Assembly (NCBI RefSeq): GCF_005860805.1
Contig: NZ_VCEJ01000002.1
Location: forward strand, 1,038,375-1,102,374
Length of the DNA: 64,000 nt
Source: Dyadobacter luticola
GTDB taxonomy: Bacteria; Bacteroidota; Bacteroidia; Cytophagales; Spirosomataceae
Reading direction: 5' to 3'
Below are positions 34,831 to 46,360 of this stretch, piece after piece. Below the pieces are notes generated by a model. That model had not been told where the DNA came from. It searched no databases and saw only the letters and a program-made list of their open reading frames with translations. How positions within the stretch are numbered: the stretch's first letter is position 1; each line of letters opens with the position of its first letter. The position numbers were made by a program, and so were the translations under genes.

Positions 34831-35895
34831 TTAGCTATTTTTCAAAGAAGTCATATCAATCACGAAACGATATTTGACGTCACCTTTCAGCAGCCGCTCG
34901 TACGCTTCGTTAATATTTTGAATGTCAATCATTTCAATGTCCGCGGTAATGTTTTTCTCACCGCAAAAATCCAGCATTTCCTGTGTTTCCTTGATCCCGC
35001 CGATCGCAGATCCCGCAAAACTTTTGCGACCACCGATCAGGCTGAATGCAGCTACCGGCAGCGGATGCTCAGGCGCGCCCACCAATGCCAGCGAACCATC
35101 CACGCGGAGCAATCCGAGGTATGTATTAATGTCGTGCTCAGCGCTCACGGCATCCAGGATGAAATGCAGTTTCCCTTTGAATGCCGCCATCTGTTCCTTG
35201 TCTTTTGACAATACAACTTCGTCAGCACCAAGGCGTTTTGCTTCTTCGAATTTGGATTCCGACGTCGTGAATGCTACCACGTGCGCACCCATGGCTTTGG
35301 CAATTTTAATGGCCATGTGACCCAGACCGCCGATGCCGACAACACCTACTTTTTTACCCGGGCCTACCTGCCAGTGGTGCAGGGGAGAGTAAGTGGTGAT
35401 ACCCGCGCAAAGCAGGGGCGCAGTAGCCGCAAGATCCAGATTTTCAGGAATTCGCAATACATAGTTTTCATCAACCACCACAGTTTCAGAATATCCACCG
35501 AAAGTTGGGGAACCGGGGAAATAACTGTCCGGCGAATTGTAAGTGCCTGTCATACCCGGCTCGCAATATTGTTCCAGATGGTCTTTACAATACTCACATT
35601 CGCGGCAAGAATCGACCATACAACCCACGCCGACAATGTCGCCCACTTTGAATTTGCTTACGTGATCACCTACGCTTTTTATTTTACCAACGATCTCGTG
35701 ACCCGGCACGCAGGGATACATTGTCGGGCCCCACTCGCTGCGGGCTGTGTGAAGATCGGAGTGGCAAACGCCGCAAAACAAAATGTCAATCTCTACGTCG
35801 TGAGGCGTAGCTTTTCTTCTTTTAATGGTAAGTTGTTCGAGGTCAGCTTCTGCCGCCTCATTTCCAAATGCTTTGATTTCAAATGATTCCGTCAT
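34831..35895 (-). CDS. Zinc-dependent NAD(P) alcohol dehydrogenase, second paralogue
   Basis: A 354-residue medium-chain dehydrogenase of the same subfamily as the enzyme at 29518. Catalytic site CGVCHSD and GHE, structural cysteines DSCRECEYCKDHLEQYC, Rossmann GIGGLGHMA. The two proteins align over their full length with many differences, so they are old paralogues, likely with different substrates or inducers. Directly upstream on the same strand, across a 90-base gap, lies the molybdenum hydroxylase operon. Confidence 0.92.
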   Translation of the reverse strand: MTESFEIKAFGNEAAEADLEQLTIKRRKATPHDVEIDILFCGVCHSDLHTARSEWGPTMYPCVPGHEIVGKIKSVGDHVSKFKVGDIVGVGCMVDSCRECEYCKDHLEQYCEPGMTGTYNSPDSYFPGSPTFGGYSETVVVDENYVLRIPENLDLAATAPLLCAGITTYSPLHHWQVGPGKKVGVVGIGGLGHMAIKIAKAMGAHVVAFTTSESKFEEAKRLGADEVVLSKDKEQMAAFKGKLHFILDAVSAEHDINTYLGLLRVDGSLALVGAPEHPLPVAAFSLIGGRKSFAGSAIGGIKETQEMLDFCGEKNITADIEMIDIQNINEAYERLLKGDVKYRFVIDMTSLKNS

Positions 35896-35984
35896 GTGTA
35901 GATTTTTGTGGTTTAATTATTTGGTCTGGACAGTCTGCTCAGAGATTTGCCAGCATAATGTTATGCAAAAAATGCAAGGATCGC

Positions 35985-38141
35985 TTAAACGGCCGCCAAA
36001 TTGAATGGTAACTTTCTGATGCGTTTTCCGGTCAAATCGAAAATCGCGTTTGTCAGTGCGGGCGCAAAAGGCGGCAAACCTGGCTCGCCTACGCCACCTG
36101 CATTCTCATCATTGTCCATAATGTGTACTTCAATCGGCGGAATGTCGGTAATGCGCGGCATCTGGTATGTGCTGAAATTGTTGTCTACGGGGATCCCATC
36201 TTTAAATTTCACCTCGTGCATGGTCGCCGCGCCAAGTCCCATCACGATGGAACCTTCCACCTGCGCTTCGATCGTATCCGGGTTCACGTACCAGCCGCAA
36301 TCCATCACGGCCCATACTTTATCGATCTTTACGCCGCCCGTCGCAGCTTTCGAAACTTTCACTACCTGCGCTACCGTGCTATCGAAACATTCGGTGATCG
36401 CAACGCCAAAACCTTCGCCTTTTTTCCGCTTTTTCCAACCGGAAACACTTTCGATTTTATCAATCAACTTTTGCAAACGTTCCTCTTTCAAATGTGCCCT
36501 GCGGAAATCCAGCGGGTCTTTTCCGGCTTCTGCGGCCAGTTCATCCAGGAAACTTTCATAAGCAAAACCATTCGTAGAAGCATACACCGACCGCCACCAG
36601 ATCACCGGAATCGGCGTTTCAAAAGGCACATCCATAATCGCCAGGTTTTTGATGGATTCGGCATAAGGTTTCAAAAATCCCTCGGAAGCGCTGCCATTTG
36701 GTTTATCTTTCGGCGCACCCGACGCGTGGCCGATATTCTGTCCCGCCAGTTTTACTTTCAATGCATCGATCCCGCCATCTTTCACTACGCCTTCGCAGCG
36801 ATAGGTGATCCCCGGCCGGTAAGGTCCCTGGGTGGCATCGTCCTCCCGCGTCCATACCACCTGGATTGGCGTCTTCATCGCTTTCGAAATTTCTGCGGCT
36901 TCGTGCGGATAATCCATCAGGGCTTTCCGGCCAAAACCGCCGCCCAGGAAGGTCATATTCACCTCCACATTCTTTTTGTCCAGACCCATTTCCTTGCTCA
37001 GATATTCCTGCAGCCACTCGGGCGCCTGCACCGGTCCCCAGATTTGCAGCTTGTCGCCCTGGTAATGTGCCACGCAATTCAGCGGCTCCATACAGGCGTG
37101 GTACTGGTACGGTGTTTCGTAAGTCGCCTCGATTTTTTTCGAAGCCTTGCTCAGAATGCCGTCCACATCGCCTTGTTTTTTAAAAGGTAAACCTTCCTGC
37201 GTGTCCAGTGCTTTTGCCTGTCTTTTATAAATTTCTTCGGTGTCCAGATGTTCAAAACCCGAATCATCCCACTGCACTTTCAAAGCTTTTTTACCCTGTA
37301 TTGCGGCCCAGGTCGAGTCCGCCACCACTGCCACACCTTCGCGGTACGCAGTGAAAACGCCTCTTTTGATCTTTACCACCTTTTTTACGCCTGGTACTTT
37401 GAGCGCAGCAGAATCGTCAAAACTTTTTACCTTTCCCAGCATGCGCGGGTTGCGTTCCACGGCGGCGTAGAGCATACCGGGAAGCATTTTATCAATGCCA
37501 AAAACAGCGGTACCATTTGTTTTCAAATGCGTATCCATCCGTTTCAGCGGCTTGCCAATCAACTTATAGTCAGCACGTTTTTTCAAAACCACATCCTTGG
37601 GCGGTTCCAGTTTGGAGGCAGCTTCCACGAGCTCGCCGTAGTGCATTTGCCTGCCCGACGGTTTATGGAAAACCTTTCCGCCTTCGGCATAACATGTAGC
37701 CTTGTCCACCGACCATTTTGCGGCTGCGGCCTGGATCAGCATCTCGCGTGCCGTAGCACTGAGTTTCAACAGGTTTTTATAAGAACCCCTTACCGTAGAA
37801 CTTCCTCCGGTGATCTGGCTGCCATATTTTTCCTTGTTACCTTTTGCCGAAACAATGTTGGCATCAGCCAGGTTGACTTCCAACTCTTCGGCTACAATCT
37901 GCGGCACAGCCTGGTAAGATCCCTGGCCCATTTCGGCCCGGTGATTGAAAATTGTGACCTTACCCGACTGGTCAATGTGGATCCAGGCATTCAGCTCCAC
38001 GCCAAACTGATCGGCTTCCGCAGCCGTCACAATTTTGGCTTGTTTGGCACTGGCAGGCATGTAAAATCCCAGCGAAAGAAAAGCACCCGCAGCGCCGGTT
38101 GTTTTCAGGAAATTCCTTCTTGATAATGATGTATTGTCCAT
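35985..38141 (-). CDS. Molybdopterin-binding subunit of an aldehyde/isoquinoline oxidoreductase
   Basis: A 718-residue xanthine-oxidase-family large subunit. A Tat signal (SRRNFLK at 6-12) shows export with bound cofactor. The molybdenum domain is visible in GGGFGRKA (about 403-410) and the C-terminal GVGEPGLPP motif with the active-site Glu. With the 2Fe-2S subunit and cytochrome c encoded upstream, it forms an isoquinoline 1-oxidoreductase-like (IorAB) periplasmic enzyme that hydroxylates aldehydes or N-heterocycles and passes electrons to the cytochrome. The cytochrome gene ends 11 bases upstream of this start. Confidence 0.92.
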   Translation of the reverse strand: MDNTSLSRRNFLKTTGAAGAFLSLGFYMPASAKQAKIVTAAEADQFGVELNAWIHIDQSGKVTIFNHRAEMGQGSYQAVPQIVAEELEVNLADANIVSAKGNKEKYGSQITGGSSTVRGSYKNLLKLSATAREMLIQAAAAKWSVDKATCYAEGGKVFHKPSGRQMHYGELVEAASKLEPPKDVVLKKRADYKLIGKPLKRMDTHLKTNGTAVFGIDKMLPGMLYAAVERNPRMLGKVKSFDDSAALKVPGVKKVVKIKRGVFTAYREGVAVVADSTWAAIQGKKALKVQWDDSGFEHLDTEEIYKRQAKALDTQEGLPFKKQGDVDGILSKASKKIEATYETPYQYHACMEPLNCVAHYQGDKLQIWGPVQAPEWLQEYLSKEMGLDKKNVEVNMTFLGGGFGRKALMDYPHEAAEISKAMKTPIQVVWTREDDATQGPYRPGITYRCEGVVKDGGIDALKVKLAGQNIGHASGAPKDKPNGSASEGFLKPYAESIKNLAIMDVPFETPIPVIWWRSVYASTNGFAYESFLDELAAEAGKDPLDFRRAHLKEERLQKLIDKIESVSGWKKRKKGEGFGVAITECFDSTVAQVVKVSKAATGGVKIDKVWAVMDCGWYVNPDTIEAQVEGSIVMGLGAATMHEVKFKDGIPVDNNFSTYQMPRITDIPPIEVHIMDNDENAGGVGEPGLPPFAPALTNAIFDLTGKRIRKLPFNLAAV

Positions 38142-38152
38142 ATTAAATGCGG

Positions 38153-38800
38153 TCAGTTGGTGGTAGGAGCGGGCGCGTAAGCACCTTTCTTGATCCAGGT
38201 ATTCCAGGCTTTTACAAAATCTTTGTGGCTCATCGGCGGCAATGTGCGACCCTCACCCGGGTCCCAGCCTGCCAGCACGAGCGAATCGTGGGCATGTTCC
38301 AGAAGCTGTTTTGTGTCTTTGTTACCGTTTTTACTTTTGTCAACAAGCTGTTTAGCAAGCTCATGCGGCGTTTTTCCCTGGAAAACCATTTTCATGTCGG
38401 CGGGAGGTAAGTGCCAGTTTGGGTTACCGGGAGGCGTGTGCAGGCCGGGCGTGTTGGTCGGCTGGTGGCAGTTCATACATTTCATCGCATACACGCCTTT
38501 TCCGTCCGCGCCACGCTTGGGTCCCATCGCATGCAGATGGCTGTCGTCACCTTGCAGCGGTACGTCGCCCGCCGGGTGGCAGTTCATGCAGCGCGGACTC
38601 ATCAGCACCGTGTATACATCCATGAATGCTTTCACGGATTCAATGCTGTCTTTATTTTCTGTTTTAAAATGGATGGTGACCAAATGATCGGTTGTCCGAA
38701 ATGCGGATAGCGCCACGGCCCCGCAGAAAATCAGGACCGAAAGCAATGTCGCATTCCGCTGGGAAATGAGCGGAGTTCTTCTGAATTTCAAAAATTTCAT
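38153..38800 (-). CDS. Cytochrome c subunit of the molybdenum hydroxylase
   Basis: A 215-residue protein with an N-terminal signal anchor (about 18-34) and two heme-binding CxxCH motifs (CMNCHPAG and CMNCHQPT). It is the middle gene of a three-gene operon between the 2Fe-2S and molybdopterin subunits (gaps of 22 and 11 bases). It is the probable electron acceptor that links the enzyme to the respiratory chain. Confidence 0.88.
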   Translation of the reverse strand: MKFLKFRRTPLISQRNATLLSVLIFCGAVALSAFRTTDHLVTIHFKTENKDSIESVKAFMDVYTVLMSPRCMNCHPAGDVPLQGDDSHLHAMGPKRGADGKGVYAMKCMNCHQPTNTPGLHTPPGNPNWHLPPADMKMVFQGKTPHELAKQLVDKSKNGNKDTKQLLEHAHDSLVLAGWDPGEGRTLPPMSHKDFVKAWNTWIKKGAYAPAPTTN

Positions 38801-38822
38801 GGTGAGATTTTAATGTCGGTGA

Positions 38823-39299
38823 TTAACCATTGCTGGCTGTTTTTTGCAGTTCAGACGCCAGGTGGATGGCCTTCCGCACGCGCAGGTAAGTGCCACAGCG
38901 ACAAACGTTTCCTGCCATCGCATCATCAATATCCTGATCGGTCGGATCGGGTTTTTCGCGCAGCAGCACCACCGCAGACATGATCTGGCCGGAGTGGCAA
39001 TACCCACATTGCGGTACGTCAAGATCTTGCCAGGCTTTCTGCACGGGATGGTTATTATCTTCCGAAAGTCCCTCAATAGTCACCACTTTCTTACCTTCGG
39101 CCCGGCTCACTTTGGTCACGCAGGAGCGCACCGCCTCACCATTCAAATGCACGACACATGCGCCGCATTGCGCTACGCCACAGCCATACTTGGTCCCTTT
39201 CAACCCGGCCAGATCGCGGATCGCCCAGAGCAGCGGCATTTGCGGATCAGCTTCCAGGACAGTATCCTTGTTGTTAATGTTTAATTTGATTTTCGTCAT
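38823..39299 (-). CDS. (2Fe-2S) subunit of the molybdenum hydroxylase
   Basis: A 158-residue iron-sulfur protein with two clusters: plant-type ferredoxin motif GCGVAQCGACVV and a C-terminal four-helix cluster (CGYCHSGQIM, CRCGTYLRVRKAI). The ATG at 39299 (MTKIKLNIN) is the family start. It is the first gene of the operon with the cytochrome and molybdopterin subunits. Confidence 0.93.
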   Translation of the reverse strand: MTKIKLNINNKDTVLEADPQMPLLWAIRDLAGLKGTKYGCGVAQCGACVVHLNGEAVRSCVTKVSRAEGKKVVTIEGLSEDNNHPVQKAWQDLDVPQCGYCHSGQIMSAVVLLREKPDPTDQDIDDAMAGNVCRCGTYLRVRKAIHLASELQKTASNG

Positions 39300-39446
39300 G
39301 GTGAATTTTTTGTATAAAGCTGAATTTAAAACTTTTACCGCAGGAATACATATCAACGCCCCTTATAATCTGCTATTACCGGGAAAATTATCGTGCCTTC
39401 CTCCGGACCGGACGTCTACGAAATGCAAAGTGAATGAGAGATGCGC

Positions 39447-40961
39447 CTAGCGTCCCTTCTCCAACAAAGATGAAATCATCAATTCCAGCGTCCGGTGGTT
39501 GGAGCTGTCAATGCGGAAATTTTTGAAGATAATGTTGCCGTTTTTGTCAATCAAAAAATTCTCAGGCGCACCGTTGACGCCGAAATGTTGCTGGGTGTAA
39601 GCAAAGCTGCCGCGCAGCGGGATGAAGGAATATCCGGTGTTTTTCATAAAAGGTAACACAAAACCATCCTGCGACGGTAAAGCATTGATTCCCAGGTAAA
39701 CCAGACTGTCACCTTTGAAAATATCCACGACCTGCTGAAAATGCGGGAATTCCTCCCGGCAGGGAGCGCAGCCCGGAAACCAGATTGTCAGCAAAATCAC
39801 TTTCCCTTTTAACGCATCCATTTTCAGAGAGTCGCTTGTTGTGTACGTGCCCAGTTCAAAAGGGTAGGCGGGTGTAGCCGCTTTGGCCCGTAATAATTGA
39901 ATATCTTGATCAACCTGATCTTTTTCCTTACCCATTTTCTTACCATAGAATTGGAGGGCCTGGAAAACCGCATCGGTTGGCAGTTTTGCAAACCTTGCAG
40001 CCAGGCTATCATAAGCAGATTCAACATTACCTGTGTTTTCCAATAAAGACGCTTTTTTGAGAAGGATAATATCGTTTGTAAAATTGACGCGGGGCAATTT
40101 CACTTCTTCTAGCTTGGTTAAAGCTTCGGGATATTTTTGATCTCGTTCCAGGTTTTCAACTGCAATCAATGTTTCCGCAGCCTGTTTTCTGTTTTTCCAA
40201 TCACCTTCTCCGCCCATTTCTTCGGCCAGCAGGAGGGCTTTTTCAGGATTTGTTTGAAGATAGATATCAGTTAAATGGGTCATCGCGAGCACGGTAGCGC
40301 CAAATTTCTCCGGCGGGTACAATTCGCGCAGCATTTCAAAAAGTTGCCTTTGCTTTTCCAGATCGGTTTTTTGTAGGCCTAGTCCAAACAATGCTTGTGC
40401 GCCACGTTCATCTGTTCGAAATCGATTTGCGAAATCAAACACCATTCGCTCGTAATGATCGCGATTGCCTGGTTCCAAAGATTTAAGGTAGCCGAATGCA
40501 TAGTTGACATTTGAAGGGTCGGCTGTCGCCGCTTTACCGATATATTCCTGGAATAAATCGTTTCGAGCCGCCATATTCGCGTCTTCGGCAAGCATATACC
40601 AAACAGATGCGCTATCAGGTGCAAGTGCAGCCGCTTTAAGCAGGAAATCTTTCGGCTGAGGCATCGCAGCCATGTAATAAACTTTCCCGATCGCTATCGG
40701 AATGTTGACATTGTCCGGATAAGCTTTCATCCAGGTTTCGTATTGTTCCCAGAGATGCGGATTTTTCATGCCCATCGCATAAATGTAGCTTCTATGCGCT
40801 TTGAAACTATTTATATCCGCCTGAACGGCCGCAAATGCTTTCTTGATCACCTCGTCCGATGCAGGCCCCATGCGGGTGGGTGTCTGCGCCGATACTGGTC
40901 TTTCACTACAAAAAACGCATAGTGAAATCACAAGCAACGCAAGTCGAACAGCATTTGTCAT
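39447..40961 (-). CDS. TPR-containing TlpA-like thioredoxin
   Basis: A 504-residue periplasmic protein: signal peptide (1-25, ending VSA), a long TPR-like helical region (about 35-345) and a TlpA/AhpC-TSA thioredoxin domain (about 365-500) with active site GCAPC and the cis-proline region GVNGAPENFLIDKNGNI. Such proteins reduce disulfides or support cytochrome c maturation. It lies upstream of the molybdenum-hydroxylase operon, but 147 bases separate them. TATGTTTG on the minus strand at 41057-41050 is a candidate -7 element. Confidence 0.85.
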   Translation of the reverse strand: MTNAVRLALLVISLCVFCSERPVSAQTPTRMGPASDEVIKKAFAAVQADINSFKAHRSYIYAMGMKNPHLWEQYETWMKAYPDNVNIPIAIGKVYYMAAMPQPKDFLLKAAALAPDSASVWYMLAEDANMAARNDLFQEYIGKAATADPSNVNYAFGYLKSLEPGNRDHYERMVFDFANRFRTDERGAQALFGLGLQKTDLEKQRQLFEMLRELYPPEKFGATVLAMTHLTDIYLQTNPEKALLLAEEMGGEGDWKNRKQAAETLIAVENLERDQKYPEALTKLEEVKLPRVNFTNDIILLKKASLLENTGNVESAYDSLAARFAKLPTDAVFQALQFYGKKMGKEKDQVDQDIQLLRAKAATPAYPFELGTYTTSDSLKMDALKGKVILLTIWFPGCAPCREEFPHFQQVVDIFKGDSLVYLGINALPSQDGFVLPFMKNTGYSFIPLRGSFAYTQQHFGVNGAPENFLIDKNGNIIFKNFRIDSSNHRTLELMISSLLEKGR

Positions 40962-41039
40962 CGTTCCCTGATTTTAATATCTCAAATTGTAAAGTGCTCG
41001 ATCAGGCATTACTACCGGGGAATTTGTGGTTTTCCTGTT

Positions 41040-41070
41040 TCGGCTAAATCAAACATAGAATCGGCTAAAT
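41040..41070. promoter_or_regulatory. Direct-repeat operator candidate
   Basis: TCGGCTAAAT occurs at 41040-41049 and again at 41061-41070, the same face of the helix (21-bp spacing), in the region between the divergent TPR-thioredoxin and NmrA-like genes. Such a repeat is typical of AraC-family binding sites; an AraC regulator is encoded at 42190. Confidence 0.55.
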
Positions 41071-41119
41071 TCTCCTAACTGGCGCGTCCGACCTTTGTTT
41101 CAACAAAACAGGATAGGAT

Positions 41120-42052
41120 ATGAAAATTGTTGTAACAGGTTCTTTGGGGAACATTAGCCGGCCGCTGGCTGAGGCATTGGTAGGGCAGGGTCATGCCGTG
41201 ACGGTTGTGAGCAGTGACGACGGAAAGCGGGGACCGATTGAAAAACTGGGGGCGACGGCGGCGATCGGTTCGATTTCTGACGTCGGCTTTTTGACCGAAA
41301 CATTCAAAGGTGCGGACGCGGTTTATGCCATGATCCCGCTGAGTTTCACCGAGCCCGACCTGGCCGAATATCTGCGCCGGATGGCTCAAAATTATGCGCA
41401 GGCACTGAAATCGGCAGGGACAAAACGCGTGGTACTGATGAGTGGCTGGGCGGCCGACCTGGTCAAAGCTGAAAATGCAGAACATTACTTTGATGGGCTC
41501 AAAGCATCCCTGACGATCATGCGGCCTGGCTCGTTTTATACCAACTTTTACCAGTCGATGGATTTGATCAAAGGCAAAGGTTTTATCGGTAAATTCCTGA
41601 CTTTCAGATATTCAGGAATTTGGGCGCTGCTAACAGGGAAAACCGGCGTACTCATGGGGAACTGCGGGGGTGATGACCGGATCGTATTTGTATCGCCCAA
41701 AGATATCGCCGATGCCGTGGCGGAGGAGCTGGTTTTAATGCCAAAAGAGAAAACGATCCGCTACGTTGGCAGCGAAGAAATGACCTGCAACCAAGCCGCA
41801 AAGATCATTGGTACCGCAGTAGGTAAGCCCTGGCTGAAATGGGTGCTGCTTTCGGACAAAGAAATGCTGAACGGACTGAAAATGGCCAAAGTGCCCGAAA
41901 AGCTGGCCGAAACATTGGTCGAAATGCAGGCCGCCATGCACAGCGGCAAGACCCTCGAAAACTTCCACTGCAACCAGCCAAAAATGGGTAAAACGAAGCT
42001 CTCCGAGTTCGCGAAGGAGTTTGCGACAGCTTATCATGCGACTCAACACTAG
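41120..42052 (+). CDS. NmrA-like NAD(P)-binding protein
   Basis: A 310-residue atypical SDR with N-terminal VTGSLGNISRPLAEALV (GxxGxxxxP variant) and an NmrA-type core (NYAQALKSAGTKRVVLMSGW; IMRPGSFYTNFYQSM). It lacks the catalytic Tyr-Lys of classical SDRs. It may sense NADP ratio or reduce quinones. An AraC gene follows 137 bases downstream in the same direction. Confidence 0.85.
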   Translation: MKIVVTGSLGNISRPLAEALVGQGHAVTVVSSDDGKRGPIEKLGATAAIGSISDVGFLTETFKGADAVYAMIPLSFTEPDLAEYLRRMAQNYAQALKSAGTKRVVLMSGWAADLVKAENAEHYFDGLKASLTIMRPGSFYTNFYQSMDLIKGKGFIGKFLTFRYSGIWALLTGKTGVLMGNCGGDDRIVFVSPKDIADAVAEELVLMPKEKTIRYVGSEEMTCNQAAKIIGTAVGKPWLKWVLLSDKEMLNGLKMAKVPEKLAETLVEMQAAMHSGKTLENFHCNQPKMGKTKLSEFAKEFATAYHATQH

Positions 42053-42189
42053 TTTTCCGCATCATTTTTGAGCAAATTCGGGATTGGGGTTAGCACGAAG
42101 TTGACGCTGTTTTAAATAAATTTGGTGTGAAAGTGGGCATCCGTTTCTGGTAAGATGCTCACTATAAATATATTGTTGTAATTCCTCTC

Positions 42190-43080
42190 ATGAACCTGAT
42201 CCAAAACGAGCAGCCAATTCCCGTACATTCCCTGAGCGACGACCCGATTCTGGCGGGCGAACTTTTTAGTATGATCAGGATGGAAGGCACATTGAGCTAT
42301 CAATCCGAGCTTTTGGTCCCGCACCGTAAAGCTTACTATCTGATGGTTTTTGCCAAAACGGGCACGGGGCGACATTGGGTGGACATGAGGCCGTACACAA
42401 TCAGAGAAAGCGCATTTTATTTTTCCGGTCCAAACCAGCTGATTGTCAAGGAAGAAGCCAAGCCGATCTGGGGAACTGCATTTGCTTTCACCGCCGAATT
42501 TTTAGCCTTGCAGGACAATGCGTCGCTGGGCCGCCTGCCGCTGATCAGAAATCCGCACAATGCGCATGAATTGCTCCTGAATGAGGCTGACGCAGCTTTT
42601 ACCGAAGATTTGCTTGATAAAATTTATAAAGAATACAACGATCCCGGTGAGTGGCAGCAGAGAATGCTGACAGCTTACCTGACCGTTTTGCTGACCTACC
42701 TGAGCCGTTTATATACCGAACAATTTGAACAAGATGCTACTGGAACGGACAAGTTGGTTTTGAAGAAATACCACGCAAAAATTGACGAGCATTTCCGGGA
42801 AATGCACCAGGTGAGCGAATATGCATCTTTATTGAATGTTTCCGCCGGACATTTGAGCGAAATCGTGAAGGTCCAGAGCGGCAGACCTGCCATCGCGCAC
42901 ATTCACGAGCGACTGGTGATGGAGGCACGGCGCATGTTGTTCCACACCGAATATTCCCTGAAAGAAATTGCCTACGACCTCGGTTTTTCCGACGCTTCTT
43001 ATTTCAACCGTTTTTTCAAACGCGAAACGGATCTGACGCCCGCCGAATACCGCGCCTCTATCCGTGAAATGTACCATTAA
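42190..43080 (+). CDS. AraC family transcriptional regulator
   Basis: A 296-residue regulator with an N-terminal sensing domain and a C-terminal HTH pair (about 205-290: VSEYASLLNVSAGHLSEIVK, LKEIAYDLGFSDASYFNRFF). It sits between an NmrA-like gene and an SDR gene, all on the plus strand, and probably controls one or both. Confidence 0.92.
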   Translation: MNLIQNEQPIPVHSLSDDPILAGELFSMIRMEGTLSYQSELLVPHRKAYYLMVFAKTGTGRHWVDMRPYTIRESAFYFSGPNQLIVKEEAKPIWGTAFAFTAEFLALQDNASLGRLPLIRNPHNAHELLLNEADAAFTEDLLDKIYKEYNDPGEWQQRMLTAYLTVLLTYLSRLYTEQFEQDATGTDKLVLKKYHAKIDEHFREMHQVSEYASLLNVSAGHLSEIVKVQSGRPAIAHIHERLVMEARRMLFHTEYSLKEIAYDLGFSDASYFNRFFKRETDLTPAEYRASIREMYH

Positions 43081-43093
43081 TGCCGGAAAATGT

Positions 43094-43127
43094 GTTTCAA
43101 ATGTCAGCGGTGCACAAAGTAGTTTTG
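43094..43127 (+). promoter_or_regulatory. Promoter of the SDR gene at 43149
   Basis: TAGTTTTG at 43120-43127 is a perfect TAnnTTTG element 21 bases before the start codon; TTTC at 43095-43098 is a weak -33 match at a slightly long spacing. Confidence 0.5.
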
Positions 43128-43148
43128 TACATCAAAAACAAATGAAAC

Positions 43149-43886
43149 ATGAAAACAGTATTGATAACAGGCGCCAACAAGAGCATTGGCTTTGAAACTG
43201 CCCGGCAGTTATTACAAAAAGGCTACTACGTTTACCTCGGTAGCCGGGATCTGGAAAAAGGCCAAAAGGCTGTGGATCAGCTGAATGCAGAGGGACTGAA
43301 CAATGTAGAGCCTATCGTGATCGACGTCGATCGTCACGAATCCATCAAGGCGGCCCGCGAAGAAGTTGGCCGAAAAACCCAGGTGTTGGACGTGCTCATT
43401 AACAATGCGGGGATCAGCGGCAGCTTTCCGCAAACAGCCCAGGAAACGGATATCAGCGTTTTTAAGGAAGTTTTCGAGACCAATTTTTTTGGTGTGATCG
43501 AAACCACGCAGGCATTTCTGGATCTGTTGAAAAATTCGCCTGAGCCGCGGATCGTCAATGTTACTTCCGGCCTCGGTTCGCTGACTTTGCATAATGATCC
43601 TACCTGGAAATATTACCCAGTGAAAGGCGCAGTTTACACATCATCCAAAGCTTCACTCAACGCTTTTACCATTGTACTTGCTTACGAATTGCGGGATACT
43701 GCGTTCAAAGTCAATGCAGTAGATCCGGGTTATACCGCTACCGATTTTAATCATCACAGCGGTCCCGGCACCGTGGAAGATGCAGCGGCACGGCTTGTTA
43801 AAGCTGCGACGCTCGGCCCGGACGGTCTGACAGGTCAGTTTTTTAGTGACGATAATGCGCCGGATACCGGAATCAGTCCCTGGTAG
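43149..43886 (+). CDS. SDR family oxidoreductase
   Basis: A 245-residue classical SDR: TGANKSIG at 7-14, NNAG (INNAGISG), and catalytic YTSSK in the YxxxK position. The GANKSIGFETARQLL start and short C-terminus resemble plant menthone-type reductases or carbonyl reductases. It follows an AraC gene with its own promoter. Confidence 0.88.
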   Translation: MKTVLITGANKSIGFETARQLLQKGYYVYLGSRDLEKGQKAVDQLNAEGLNNVEPIVIDVDRHESIKAAREEVGRKTQVLDVLINNAGISGSFPQTAQETDISVFKEVFETNFFGVIETTQAFLDLLKNSPEPRIVNVTSGLGSLTLHNDPTWKYYPVKGAVYTSSKASLNAFTIVLAYELRDTAFKVNAVDPGYTATDFNHHSGPGTVEDAAARLVKAATLGPDGLTGQFFSDDNAPDTGISPW

Positions 43887-44018
43887 GTTTGAGTTATTCT
43901 TAACGATAAGTTTTAACTATGGAAACATAGAATTAATCGATTGTGATTATATTTTGCAAACGCATAACTTGCCGACCGGCTCATTAGCTAATGCAATAAT
44001 TACTTCGTTTAATCATGA

Positions 44019-46301
<2,283 letters not shown>

Positions 46302-46324
46302 TTGCTGGATTAAATTTGGTATAA

Positions 46325-46357
46325 AAAAGGGCGACTGGTTTAACCAGTCGCCCTTTT
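46325..46357. terminator. Bidirectional terminator between katG and the sigma factor
   Basis: AAAAGGGCGACTGGTT pairs with AACCAGTCGCCCTTTT around a one- to three-base centre, with A on the left and T on the right. It lies between two convergent genes. Confidence 0.93.
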
Positions 46358-46360
46358 GTT

